The notes beneath the pieces are model-generated. The model had not been told where the DNA came from and did no database searches. It saw only the letters and a program-made list of their open reading frames with translations. A stretch of 64,000 nucleotides of DNA from Rhodanobacter denitrificans. GTDB lineage: Bacteria; Pseudomonadota; Gammaproteobacteria; Xanthomonadales; Rhodanobacteraceae. The stretch covers positions 62,001-126,000 of the forward strand of contig NZ_QFWQ01000008.1 of the NCBI RefSeq assembly GCF_003335105.1, written 5' to 3'. Positions 17,083-25,714 of the stretch are shown in pieces. The position numbers and the translations under genes are program-made. Position 1 is the stretch's first letter. The number at the start of each line of letters is the position of its first letter.

Positions 17083-17694
17083 TCAATGCAGCAACAGCCG
17101 CAACGGCTTCCATACGGTATCCAGCACCCGCGGCTGGGCGGCGGCCACCGGATGCAGGCCGTCGGCCTGCATTAGCATGGGGTCGAGTGCAACGCCTTCG
17201 AGCAGGAACGGCACCAGGGCGACGTGGCGGCTTTGCGCCAGTTCCGCGTAGATCGCGCGCAACCCGTCGCGATAGCGCGGGCCGTAGTTCACCGGCAGCT
17301 CGATGCCGACCAGCAGCACCCGCACCTTCGCCTGCCGCGCGGTGCGGATCATCGTGTCGAGGTTGTCGCGCAGCGCCGGCAGCGGCAGGCCGCGCAGGCC
17401 GTCGTTGGCGCCCAGTTCCAGCACCAGCACGTCCGGCCGGTACTTCGACAGCAGGGCCGGCAGGCGGTTGCGTCCGCTCAGCGAGGTCTCGCCGCTGATG
17501 CTGGCATTGATCGCACGCCACTTCGGCACCATCTGGTCCAGACGCGCATCCAGCAGATGCACCCAGCCGGCCTCGAGCGGGATGTTGTGCGCGGCGGACA
17601 ACGAATCACCCAGCACCAGCACGGTTTTCGGCGCCGCCGCCTGGGCGCTGCCGATGCCGCACAGAAAAACCAGCCACCACAGGCATCGACGCAT
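17083..17694 (-). CDS. tesA: Periplasmic acyl-CoA thioesterase I / arylesterase (TesA)
   Basis: SGNH-family lipase/thioesterase of 203 residues that hydrolyses acyl-CoA thioesters and small esters in the periplasm. The catalytic serine is in GDSLSAAHNI (block I), block III is GANDGLRGLP and the Asp/His pair is in DGLHP near the C-terminus. An 18-residue signal peptide (ending GSAQA) begins at the ATG 17694. In-frame sequence further upstream is the antisense of the ABC gene, so this start is firm. The start codon overlaps that of the divergent ABC ATPase gene within CATG. The same tesA/ybbA divergent arrangement is known in E. coli. Confidence 0.94.
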   Translation of the reverse strand: MRRCLWWLVFLCGIGSAQAAAPKTVLVLGDSLSAAHNIPLEAGWVHLLDARLDQMVPKWRAINASISGETSLSGRNRLPALLSKYRPDVLVLELGANDGLRGLPLPALRDNLDTMIRTARQAKVRVLLVGIELPVNYGPRYRDGLRAIYAELAQSRHVALVPFLLEGVALDPMLMQADGLHPVAAAQPRVLDTVWKPLRLLLH

Positions 17695-18394
17695 GAGCGA
17701 TTCTTCCCGGCCTCTTCTTGAAGCCTGCGATGTTAGCAAGTCGGTCAACGGCCCCGAGGGGAGACTGGAGATCCTCAGCCAGGTCAGCCTGCAGGTGCGG
17801 CCGGGCGAGAGTTTCGCCATCGTCGGCGCCTCCGGCTCCGGCAAGACCACCCTGCTCGGCCTGCTGGCCGGGCTGGACACGCCGGACGACGGCCGCATCG
17901 TGCTGGACGGCCATGCGCTGCAGCAACTGGACGAGGAGGCCCGCGCCGACCTGCGCCGGCGGCTGGTCGGCTTCGTGTTCCAGTCGTTCCACCTGCTGCC
18001 CGCGCTCACCGCCGAGGAGAACGTGATGCTGCCGCTGGAACTGGAAGGCAGCAACGCGGCGCGCCAGCGCGCACGCGACGCGCTCGAAGCGGTGGGGCTG
18101 GGCGCGCGCCGGCGGCACTACCCGGCCCAGCTTTCCGGCGGCGAGCAGCAGCGCGTGGCAATCGCCCGCGCGTTCGTGCACGGCCCGCGCGTGCTGTTCG
18201 CCGACGAACCCACCGGCAACCTCGACCAGCGCACCGGCCACCACATCTGCGACCTGCTGTTCGCGCTGAACCGCGACCATCGCACCACCCTGGTGCTGGT
18301 CACCCATGATGCGACCCTGGCCGCGCGCTGCGATCGCCGGATCGAGCTGGAAGAGGGCCGCGTCGTAGCGTCCGGCACGAACGCGCAGGCATGA
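17693..18394 (+). CDS. ybbA: ABC transporter ATP-binding protein YbbA
   Basis: LolD/MacB-type ATPase of 233 residues. Walker A GASGSGKTT begins at residue 45, a Q-loop is in VGFVFQSFHLLP, the signature is LSGGEQQRVAIARAF and Walker B with the catalytic Glu is VLFADEPTGNLD. The H-loop is LVTHD. The partner permease gene begins 4 bp before this stop (ATGA overlap). In E. coli the YbbA-YbbP pair is a putative lipid or lipoprotein-related exporter whose substrate is not settled. The ATG shares two bases with the tesA start on the other strand. Confidence 0.93.
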   Translation: MSDSSRPLLEACDVSKSVNGPEGRLEILSQVSLQVRPGESFAIVGASGSGKTTLLGLLAGLDTPDDGRIVLDGHALQQLDEEARADLRRRLVGFVFQSFHLLPALTAEENVMLPLELEGSNAARQRARDALEAVGLGARRRHYPAQLSGGEQQRVAIARAFVHGPRVLFADEPTGNLDQRTGHHICDLLFALNRDHRTTLVLVTHDATLAARCDRRIELEEGRVVASGTNAQA

Positions 18395-20874
18395 AGATGC
18401 TGCTGCTCGCCCTGCGCAGCCTGCGCCGCGAATGGCACCTGCCGGAACTGCGCACGCTGGCCGCTTCGCTGGTGCTGGCGGTGGTGGCGCTGGGCGTGGT
18501 CGCCACGCTGGCGACGCGAATCGAACGCGGGATGCTGGCCAGCGCCGCCGAGCTGATCGGCGGCGACGCCGGCGTGTCGTCGCCGCAGGCGCTGCCGGAA
18601 GCATTCGTCGACAAGGCGCGCCAGGACGGCCTGCAGCTCAGCCGCACCGCCAGCTTCCCCAGCGTGGCATTCGCCCACGAGCAGACCCAACTGCTCGACG
18701 TGCAGGCCGTCGATGCGCACTATCCGCTACGCGGCAAACTGGAACTGCGCGATGCCGCCGGCCGCACGCGCAACAGCCACGCCCCGGCCACCGGCGAGGT
18801 CTATCTCGACCATCGTGCGCTGGTGGCGCTGGGCCTCAAGGTCGGACAGCCGCTACAACTCGGCGGACGCGAGCTGACCATCGCCGCCGAACTGGTGCGC
18901 CAGCCCGACGGCGGCGAACTGCTGGCGCTGGCCCCACGCGCGCTGATGAGCCTGGCCGACGCCGAACAGGCCGGACTGCTCGGCACCGGCAGCCGCGCCC
19001 GCCATCGCCTGCTGCTGGCCGGTACACCGGCCGCGGTGCAGGCCTGGCGCGACTGGGCGCAGACGACGACGCTGCCGCAGGGCGCCGAGCTGATCACGCC
19101 GGAACAGACCCAGGAACGCATGCGCACCTCGTTCGACCGCGCCGGCGCGTTCCTGCGCCTCACCGCCCTGCTCTCGGCGTTGCTGGCCGGCATCGCGATC
19201 GCGCTGTCCGCGCAGCGCTACGCAAGACGCAAAACCGCCGAAGTGGCGCTGCTGCGTGCGCTGGGCACGTCGCGACGGCGCGTGCTGGGCCTGTTGCTGG
19301 GCACGCTGGGCGCGCTCGCCGTGCCGGCCGCCGCATTCGGCGTACTGCTCGCGCTCGGGCTGGCGCAACTGGCCTGGCTGCTGGCCAGCCAGCTGTTCGG
19401 CAACGTGCCGACCGTGCTGCCGCTGGCGCCATCGTTCGCCGCCGCCGCGATGGGCATCGCCGTGCTGGTCGGCTTCGCACTGCCGCCGCTGGCGCGGCTG
19501 GCCGAAGTCGCTCCCGTTGCGGTATTCCGCCAGAGCATGCAGCGACGGGTACGCCGCTTCGATGCGCTGTACCTGATCCCGGCGCTGTTGGCGCTGGGCC
19601 TGATCTGGAGCCAGAGCAGTTCACTCGCCCTGGCCGGCATCCTCGCCGCCAGCCTGCTCGGCGTGGCGCTGATCGCAGCCTTGCTGGCCGGTTTGCTGCT
19701 GTGGCTGGCCCGGCGCATTGCACCGGGCGCACACCCGGCGTTGCGGCTCGGCCTGGCCGCATTGGCGCGGCGGCCGGCGCTGAGTGTGATCCAGGCCACC
19801 GCGCTCAGCCTGGGCCTGTGCGCGCTGCTGTTGCTGGCGATCGTGGCGCCGGCGCTGCTGCAGGGCTGGCGCCAGGAACTGCCGGCAGACACGCCGAACT
19901 GGTTCGCGCTGAACCTGCAGGACGACCAGCGTGCCGGCTTCGAGCAGGCGCTCGCCAAGGCTGGCGGCGACCAGCTCAACATGCTGCCGCTGGCGGTGGG
20001 CAAGCTCACCGCGATCAACGGCCGCCCGATCGACCAGCTCGCCTTCGCCGACGAGCGCGCGAAGGACTGGGCTGACCGCCAGCTCCGACTGTCCTGGTCC
20101 GCCGGACTGCCGCCCGCGAACGAAGTGGTCGCCGGCCGCTGGCAGGGTCCGCAGCCGACCGAGGCCGAGGTGTCGATCGACACCATGTGGCGCGACATGT
20201 TCGCGCTGAAGCTGGGCGACACGCTGAGCTTCGACGTGGGCGAAGGCCGCATCGACGCAAAGGTCAGCAGTATCCGCAAGGTCGACTGGAGCTCGTTCCG
20301 GGTCAACTTCTTCCTGCTGCTCGACCCGGCCCACGCCGGCGACCTGCCGCATACCTGGCTGGCCAGCTTCCACCTGCCGCGCGGGCATGCCGCCGAACTG
20401 GCGCAGCTGTCGCGCGACTACAGCAACCTCAGCCTGGTCGACGTCGACTCGCTGCTCGACCGCGTGCGCGAGATCGTCGACCGGGTCGGCAACGCGGTGC
20501 GCTGGATTCTCGGCTTCAGCCTGCTCGCCGGCGCGCTGGTGCTGGCGGCGGCGCTCGCCGCCAGCGCGGCCGAGCGTCGCCACGAAGCCGCCCTGCTGCG
20601 CACGCTGGGGGCGCGCCGCGCACAACTGCGCGTGGCCGCCGCCTGCGAATTCGCCCTGCTCGGGCTGGTCGCCGGCCTCACCGCCGCGCTCGGTGCCGCC
20701 GGTGCCGGGCTGTGGCTGGGCCAGGCGGTGTTCCACATCGAGAACTTCGTGCCGCCGCTGTGGCCACTGCTCGGCGGTGCCGTCGGCGCTGCACTGGTGG
20801 TGATGCTGCTGGGCCTGGCTGGCACCCGCAGGGTCAGCCACACGCCGCCGATGCGGCTGCTGCGCGAAGGTTGA
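18391..20874 (+). CDS. ybbP: ABC transporter permease YbbP (two FtsX domains)
   Basis: Permease of 827 residues with a topology typical of the MacB/LolE superfamily, duplicated: an N-terminal helix (about 24-44), a large periplasmic domain, three helices with an FtsX signature (KTAEVALLRALGTSRRRVLG, about residues 275-295), further helices around 385-490, a second periplasmic domain and a final three-helix FtsX block (ERRHEAALLRTLGARRAQLRV). It overlaps ybbA by 4 bp and would form a complex with it. Family members are mechanotransmitters that pull lipids or hydrophobic molecules out of the inner membrane rather than classical channels; the substrate here is not known. Confidence 0.92.
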   Translation: MKMLLLALRSLRREWHLPELRTLAASLVLAVVALGVVATLATRIERGMLASAAELIGGDAGVSSPQALPEAFVDKARQDGLQLSRTASFPSVAFAHEQTQLLDVQAVDAHYPLRGKLELRDAAGRTRNSHAPATGEVYLDHRALVALGLKVGQPLQLGGRELTIAAELVRQPDGGELLALAPRALMSLADAEQAGLLGTGSRARHRLLLAGTPAAVQAWRDWAQTTTLPQGAELITPEQTQERMRTSFDRAGAFLRLTALLSALLAGIAIALSAQRYARRKTAEVALLRALGTSRRRVLGLLLGTLGALAVPAAAFGVLLALGLAQLAWLLASQLFGNVPTVLPLAPSFAAAAMGIAVLVGFALPPLARLAEVAPVAVFRQSMQRRVRRFDALYLIPALLALGLIWSQSSSLALAGILAASLLGVALIAALLAGLLLWLARRIAPGAHPALRLGLAALARRPALSVIQATALSLGLCALLLLAIVAPALLQGWRQELPADTPNWFALNLQDDQRAGFEQALAKAGGDQLNMLPLAVGKLTAINGRPIDQLAFADERAKDWADRQLRLSWSAGLPPANEVVAGRWQGPQPTEAEVSIDTMWRDMFALKLGDTLSFDVGEGRIDAKVSSIRKVDWSSFRVNFFLLLDPAHAGDLPHTWLASFHLPRGHAAELAQLSRDYSNLSLVDVDSLLDRVREIVDRVGNAVRWILGFSLLAGALVLAAALAASAAERRHEAALLRTLGARRAQLRVAAACEFALLGLVAGLTAALGAAGAGLWLGQAVFHIENFVPPLWPLLGGAVGAALVVMLLGLAGTRRVSHTPPMRLLREG

Positions 20875-20929
20875 GCCGGCATCGAAGGACGGGCTGATAA
20901 AGTACGCCGACGCCCCACCGGACTTCCCG

Positions 20930-22048
20930 ATGATCGCAAGCCGCACACGACAGCGCCTCAAGGAGGAGTGGCTGCTGTGGCTGTTTGCGGCACTGGCGAT
21001 CGCGCTGGCGGTGTTCGACCCGCAACCGCTGGCGAGCTATCGGCACTGGCTGCAGTTGCCGACCCTGGCCGGCCTGACCGGCCTGCTGATCGCGATCCAG
21101 GGCATCCGCGACAGCGGCCTGGTGCAGCATGCGGCGGTGGCCGTGGTGGCACGCGCGCATTCGCTGCGCAGCCTGGGCCTGTTGCTGGTGTCCGCGACGG
21201 CGCTGTTGTCGATGGTGCTGACCAACGACGTGAGCCTGTTCCTGATCGTGCCGTTGACCTTGGCGATCGGCGCCATCTCGAATCTGCCGGTGCTGCGCAT
21301 GGTGGTGCTGGAGGCGCTGGCGGTGAACGCGGGTTCCACCCTGAGTCCGATCGGCAACCCGCAGAACCTGCTGCTGTGGCAGCACTCGCAGCTGCCGTTC
21401 CTGCATTTCGCGGCGGCCATGCTGCCGGCCGCGGCGGTGATGTTCGTGCTGGTGGCGACATTCGCCTGGCTGTGGCTGCCGCGCGACCGCGTGGCGTTGA
21501 GCCCGGAACGGATCGACGGCATCGTGGCTTCGACCCGCCTCGGCGCATGTTCGATGGCCGCGCTGCTCGGCATGGTGCTGATGATGGAATACGGCCACGC
21601 GCCGCTGGGCGCGCTGCTGTTGCTGGCGCTGTTCGCGTTGCTGGCGCGGTCGAGCCTGGCGCGGATCGACTGGCTGCTGCTGCTCACGTTCGCCGCGATC
21701 TTCCTGGGCCTGGGCCACTTCGCGAACCTGCCCCTGGTGCAGCAGGCGCTGGACCGGTTCGACTTCAGTCAGCCGCTGACCCTGTACGCCGGTGGCATCG
21801 TCGCCTCGCAGCTGATCAGCAACGTGCCGGCGACGGTGCTGCTGCTGGAACGCGCGCCCGATCCGATCGCACTCGCGGTGGCGGTGAACGTGGGCGGCTT
21901 CGGCACCGCGATCGGCTCGCTGGCGAACCTGATCGCGCTGCGCCTGGCGAAGCAGCCGCATGGCCTGCGGCTGCTGCACCTGGCGTCGATCCCGTTCCTG
22001 CTGGCATGCGCACCGCTGGCATACCTGGCCTGGCTCTGGCTGGGCTGA
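20930..22048 (+). CDS. ArsB/NhaD-superfamily anion permease (YbiR-like)
   Basis: Inner-membrane permease of 372 residues with about 10-11 hydrophobic helices. The two repeated re-entrant signatures of the ion-transporter superfamily are visible: VLTNDVSLFLIVPL with NAGSTLSPIGNPQNLLLW in the first half, and ASQLISNVPATVLLL with VGGFGTAIGSLANLIAL in the second. The length equals that of E. coli YbiR. The substrate is unknown; candidates are arsenite, dicarboxylates or other anions. It lies 55 bp after ybbP, is probably a separate unit, and converges with the GSGD-repeat protein gene across a 9-bp gap. Confidence 0.85.
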   Translation: MIASRTRQRLKEEWLLWLFAALAIALAVFDPQPLASYRHWLQLPTLAGLTGLLIAIQGIRDSGLVQHAAVAVVARAHSLRSLGLLLVSATALLSMVLTNDVSLFLIVPLTLAIGAISNLPVLRMVVLEALAVNAGSTLSPIGNPQNLLLWQHSQLPFLHFAAAMLPAAAVMFVLVATFAWLWLPRDRVALSPERIDGIVASTRLGACSMAALLGMVLMMEYGHAPLGALLLLALFALLARSSLARIDWLLLLTFAAIFLGLGHFANLPLVQQALDRFDFSQPLTLYAGGIVASQLISNVPATVLLLERAPDPIALAVAVNVGGFGTAIGSLANLIALRLAKQPHGLRLLHLASIPFLLACAPLAYLAWLWLG

Positions 22049-22057
22049 GCGTCGCGA

Positions 22058-22834
22058 TCAATCGTCGTCGTGCGGCACGCTGACCTTGCCCTTCACGCCG
22101 GAGTGGCCGACATCGCCACTGCCCTTGGCGCCGAGGCTGAGATCACCGGCCACGTCGTGCACGTTCAGATCGCCCGAGCCCAGGGTATCGGCATGCACGC
22201 TGCCGCCGACGCTGCGCAGCGTGACATCGCCCGAGCCGATGCTGCCGATCCGGGCGTCGCCCCTGACGCCCGTGGCCTTGAAGTCGCCGGAGCCCACCGA
22301 GCCCAGCTCCAGGCTGCCGACGTCGGCCGCATCGACATCGCCTGAACCCACGCTGGTGGCGAACTTGCCGGACACCTGGCGCACGTGCAGGTCGCCCGAG
22401 CCCACGCTGGTCTGCAGTTGCTGCACGCCGCTGACGTCGGCGTCGCCGGAACCCACGCGCACGGTGACCGGCAGGTTCGCCGGCAGTTGCACGGTAACGT
22501 CGAGACTGGTGTAGGAACTGCCGCCGAACAGGCTGAAACCGAAGCCGCCGCTGCCACCGATATCGATCAGCAACTGGTCGCCTTCGCGCCGCTGGGTGAC
22601 CTGCAGCTTGTCCAGCGCCGCCTGTTCGGAAGCACAGGCGCGGCCGTGCAGGGTAAGGCCCTTGGCGTTGCTGCTGCCGGTCAGGTGAAGATCATGGCTG
22701 TTCACGTCGATCTGCACGCCGTGCACACCGGCCAGGTCGAGTTGCAGGTTGCGCGGTGCTTCGTACTTGCACGGCGTGGCGGCAAAGGCGGCGATCGGGG
22801 CGAGCAGCAGGGCTGCGGTGAGAAGGCGGCGCAT
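22058..22834 (-). CDS. Exported GIN-domain (DUF2807-like) protein with GSGD repeats
   Basis: Secreted or cell-envelope protein of 258 residues. The ATG at 22834 follows AAGGAG and starts a clear signal peptide (MRRLLTAALLLAPIAAFA). After an N-terminal domain with a Cys pair (TPCKYE, GRACAS), seven GSGD motifs recur every 19-22 residues in the C-terminal half (VGSGDADVSG, SVGSGDLHVR, SVGSGDVDAA and so on), the pattern of a right-handed beta-solenoid as in DUF2807/GIN proteins. Such proteins are described as putative adhesins, but no function can be read here. It converges with the YbiR-like gene. Confidence 0.82.
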   Translation of the reverse strand: MRRLLTAALLLAPIAAFAATPCKYEAPRNLQLDLAGVHGVQIDVNSHDLHLTGSSNAKGLTLHGRACASEQAALDKLQVTQRREGDQLLIDIGGSGGFGFSLFGGSSYTSLDVTVQLPANLPVTVRVGSGDADVSGVQQLQTSVGSGDLHVRQVSGKFATSVGSGDVDAADVGSLELGSVGSGDFKATGVRGDARIGSIGSGDVTLRSVGGSVHADTLGSGDLNVHDVAGDLSLGAKGSGDVGHSGVKGKVSVPHDDD

Positions 22835-22974
22835 GGAACTCTCCTTGGGTGGTCGACCCGTCTGGGATGCAGCCGGCGGGAGAAAGGTTGCAGGCATGAC
22901 GGAAGCGTGGGCGCCGCGGTCAACGCACCCGGGCCGGCCGCGTTTCCCTGGTCTACCTGACGAGGAGACCCATC

Positions 22975-23466
22975 ATGCACCGCAAAACCCTGCTCGCTTC
23001 CGCACTGGCCGTGCTGATCGCCGGATCGGCCTCGTTCGTGATGGCCCAGAGTACGCCGTCCCCGCCATCGGCTCCCCCCGCAGCGGCCGGCAAGGACACC
23101 CGCGTGATTCGCGGCGATCGCGACCACGGCATGCGCATGCACGGCTTCGACCACCGGGGCAGCGGCGTGATCGGCGATCTGCACGGGCTGGAACGGCTGT
23201 ACGTGCAGGCCGGTCGCGGCAAGGAAATGGCGTCGGTCTACAACGACGTGCTGGCGAAGTCGCAGGATCCGCGCGTGCGCGACTACGTCTACCAGCGGCT
23301 GGCCCGCCTGCAGGCGCAGCCGACCAACGTGGACCAGGCCATCGCCACGCTGCGCAAGGGGCTGGACGAGAACCTGGCCAGCGAGGCGAAGATGCGCGCC
23401 GAGCGCGAGGAGATGCGCGCCGCCTGGCGGCAGCGTGCCGGGGAGGCCGCACCGGCGGCCAGATAA
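22975..23466 (+). CDS. Exported hypothetical protein
   Basis: Protein of 163 residues with a signal peptide (cleavage after SFVMAQ, about residue 25), then a Pro/Ala-rich stretch (STPSPPSAPPAAAG), a His/Asp/Arg-rich stretch (GDRDHGMRMHGFDHRG) and a helical C-terminus with strong coiled-coil character (TLRKGLDENLASEAKMRAER). It has a good ribosome-binding site (CGAGGAG). It is divergent from the GSGD-repeat gene, 140 bp away. A periplasmic helical protein with possible metal-binding histidines is as far as the sequence goes; no family was recognised. Confidence 0.75.
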   Translation: MHRKTLLASALAVLIAGSASFVMAQSTPSPPSAPPAAAGKDTRVIRGDRDHGMRMHGFDHRGSGVIGDLHGLERLYVQAGRGKEMASVYNDVLAKSQDPRVRDYVYQRLARLQAQPTNVDQAIATLRKGLDENLASEAKMRAEREEMRAAWRQRAGEAAPAAR

Positions 23467-23521
23467 TTTCCACCAAGGTCCGCCATGGCCGGCGCGATGG
23501 CATGGCGCCGTCGCGCCGGCT

Positions 23522-24334
23522 CTAGGGTGGGTGTTCCGTCTGCTTGGCGCGAAGCCAGAGCTGTTCCTGTTCGGTCAGCGTGCGCTCGCCGAACGCGGCG
23601 CCCTCGACCGCGGCCAGTTGTTCCATCCGGCGGAAACGCCGCTCGAACTTGGCATTGGCGTGGCGCAACGCCTGCGAGAAATCCACGCCGGCGTGGCGCG
23701 CCAGGTTCACCGCCACGAACAGCACGTCGCCGATCTCGTCCTGCAGCCGCGCCGGATCGGCGCCGCTGGCGAATTCGGCACGCACCTCGTCCACTTCCTC
23801 GGCCAGCTTGTCCAGCACCGGTTCGGGGCCGGGCCAGGTGAAACCCGTGGTGGCCGCGCGCTGCTGCAGCTTCTGCGCGCGCTTCCACTCCGGCAGGCCG
23901 CCGGAGATGCCGGCCAGTGCACTGTCGTCCGCCGGCGCGCCCTTGTCCGCGCGCTCGACCGTCTTGATCGCTTCCCACGCCAGCATCTGCTCGTCGAGAT
24001 CGGCGTAGCGCGTGTCGCCGAACACGTGCGGATGGCGGCGCACCATCTTGGCGCTGATCGAGTGGGCGACATCGGCGAAATCGAACAGGCCCCGTTCGGC
24101 CGCCATCTGCGCATGGAACACCACCTGCAGCAGCAGGTCGCCCAGTTCATCGCGCAGGTCGTGCCAGTCGCAGCGGTCGATCGCGTCGGCCACTTCGTAG
24201 GCTTCCTCGATCGTGTAAGCCGCGATCGAGGCGAAATCCTGCCGCACGTCCCACGGGCAGCCGCGCTCGGGGTCGCGCAGGCGCGCCATGATCGCGAGCA
24301 GGTCGTCGAGGCTGTGCCGAGTGGTGTCGCTCAT
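23522..24334 (-). CDS. mazG: Nucleoside triphosphate pyrophosphohydrolase MazG
   Basis: Hydrolyses (d)NTPs to the monophosphate and pyrophosphate, a housecleaning and ppGpp-related role. The 270 residues contain two MazG domains. The first has EEAYEVADAID and DELGDLLLQVVFHA (about residues 40-80); the second has EEVDEVRAEF and DEIGDVLFVAVNLARH (about 180-225). These supply the ExxE and ExxD magnesium ligands. The length matches E. coli MazG (263). The start overlaps the stop of cysQ by 4 bp. It is the last gene of the minus-strand run gspN-hisN-nudE-cysQ-mazG. Confidence 0.96.
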   Translation of the reverse strand: MSDTTRHSLDDLLAIMARLRDPERGCPWDVRQDFASIAAYTIEEAYEVADAIDRCDWHDLRDELGDLLLQVVFHAQMAAERGLFDFADVAHSISAKMVRRHPHVFGDTRYADLDEQMLAWEAIKTVERADKGAPADDSALAGISGGLPEWKRAQKLQQRAATTGFTWPGPEPVLDKLAEEVDEVRAEFASGADPARLQDEIGDVLFVAVNLARHAGVDFSQALRHANAKFERRFRRMEQLAAVEGAAFGERTLTEQEQLWLRAKQTEHPP

Positions 24335-25137
24335 GGCGCCGGCAGCCGTGCCGCCCAGTCGATCGTGCCGTCGCCCACCGCGACGAATTCGGGGTTCAGC
24401 AGCGACTCGCCGCGGTTGTAGCGGAATGGGCGGCCGGCCAGGTCGAGCACCGCTCCGCCGGCCTCCTCCAGCACGCACTGCGCGGCGGCGGTATCCCACT
24501 CGCTGGTGAGGCCGAGGCGCAGGTAGACATCCGCCGCGCCGCGCGCGATCAGGCAGAACTTCAGCGACGAGCCCAGCGGCACCAGCTGGTAGTCGCTGCC
24601 GACCAGCGACTGCAGCCGCTCGCCCTGCACACCGCCATGCGAACGGCTGCCGGCCACCAGCGGAGGGTGCGCCAGCGCGCGCGTGTGGATGCGTTGCCAG
24701 GGGGCGCCGGCCTCGGCCTGCAGCCACGCCCCTTGGCCGCGTTCCGCGACGTAGAGCTCGCCGGTCACCGGCGCCAGCACCACGCCGAGCGCGCTGCGGC
24801 GATCGTCGATCAGGGCGATGTTGACGGTGAACTCGCCGTTGCGCTTGATGAACTCGCGGGTGCCGTCGAGCGGATCGACCAGCCAATAGCGCGACCAGTG
24901 CCGGCGCTCGGACCATGGCAACGCCTTCGCCTCCTCCGACAGCACCGGCAGTACCGGGTCGAGCGCGGCCAAACCGGCCATGATGACCCGCTGGGCGGCC
25001 AGGTCGGCAGCGGTCAGCGGCGAGGCATCGTCCTTGGTCTGCACCGCGAAGTCGCCGTGGTAGACCTCGAGGATGGCGTCCCCGGCGGCGCGGGCGATCT
25101 CGCCGACCTGGCGGGCGAAAGCGGGCGCCGTGCTCAT
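24331..25137 (-). CDS. cysQ: 3'(2'),5'-bisphosphate nucleotidase CysQ
   Basis: Dephosphorylates 3'-phosphoadenosine 5'-phosphate (PAP) to AMP, protecting the cell from the by-product of sulfate assimilation. It has 268 residues in the inositol-monophosphatase fold. Metal-binding blocks: SEEAK (residue about 70), WLVDPLDGTREFIKRNGEF (about 87-105) and EWDTAAAQCVLEEAGG near the C-terminus. SSLKFCLIARG is the family's substrate loop. The ATG at 25137 gives the usual N-terminus; it overlaps nudE by 4 bp. A paralogue of the same superfamily (HisN-like) lies two genes upstream. Confidence 0.95.
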   Translation of the reverse strand: MSTAPAFARQVGEIARAAGDAILEVYHGDFAVQTKDDASPLTAADLAAQRVIMAGLAALDPVLPVLSEEAKALPWSERRHWSRYWLVDPLDGTREFIKRNGEFTVNIALIDDRRSALGVVLAPVTGELYVAERGQGAWLQAEAGAPWQRIHTRALAHPPLVAGSRSHGGVQGERLQSLVGSDYQLVPLGSSLKFCLIARGAADVYLRLGLTSEWDTAAAQCVLEEAGGAVLDLAGRPFRYNRGESLLNPEFVAVGDGTIDWAARLPAP

Positions 25138-25691
25138 GTGCGCGGGAAGCGCCCGGCGAGGTACTCGCGGGCCATGAACAGCGCGGCGATCGAGCGCCCT
25201 TCGGTCACGTCGTCGCGACCCAGCAGCGTGTGCAGCTCGGACAGCTTCCACGGCACCACCTCGAGTTCCTCCGGTTCGTCGCCGGCCAGCTTCTCGGGGT
25301 ACAGGTCCTGCGCCAGCACCACATGCGCCATGTGCGTCATGTACGAGGGCGACAGCGACAGGTTGTGCAGGATCTTCAGCCGGCGCGCGCCGTAGCCGAC
25401 CTCCTCCTTCAGTTCGCGCTCGGCGCCCTGCTCGGCCGTCTCGTCCTGGTCCAGCCGCCCTTTCGGCAGGCCCAGCTCGTAGCGGCCGAGTCCGCCAGCG
25501 TACTCGCGCACCAGCAACACCGTGTCGTCGTCCAGCATCGGCACGATGATCACCGCGCCCAGGCCGCTGCCCTTCAGCCGCTCGTAGGTGCGCCGTTCGC
25601 CGTTGGAGAACTCCAGGTCGAGCTGCTCGACGTGCAGGAAATGGCTGTCGCCGACGTCGCGCGTGGCATGGATGATCGGTAGTTTGCGCAT
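25134..25691 (-). CDS. nudE: ADP compounds hydrolase NudE (Nudix)
   Basis: Nudix hydrolase of 185 residues acting on Ap3A, ADP-ribose and NADH in its E. coli homologue. The Nudix box GRLDQDETAEQGAERELKEE (about residues 78-97), with the REL-EE magnesium ligands, is complete. RKLPIIHATRDVGDSHFLHVEQLDLEF is recognisable as the family's N-terminal strand region. Overlaps cysQ by 4 bp; hisN ends 23 bp upstream. Part of a compact run of nucleotide and phosphate-ester hydrolases. Confidence 0.94.
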   Translation of the reverse strand: MRKLPIIHATRDVGDSHFLHVEQLDLEFSNGERRTYERLKGSGLGAVIIVPMLDDDTVLLVREYAGGLGRYELGLPKGRLDQDETAEQGAERELKEEVGYGARRLKILHNLSLSPSYMTHMAHVVLAQDLYPEKLAGDEPEELEVVPWKLSELHTLLGRDDVTEGRSIAALFMAREYLAGRFPRT

Positions 25692-25714
25692 CGGGGCATT
25701 CTAGCTCGCGTGGC

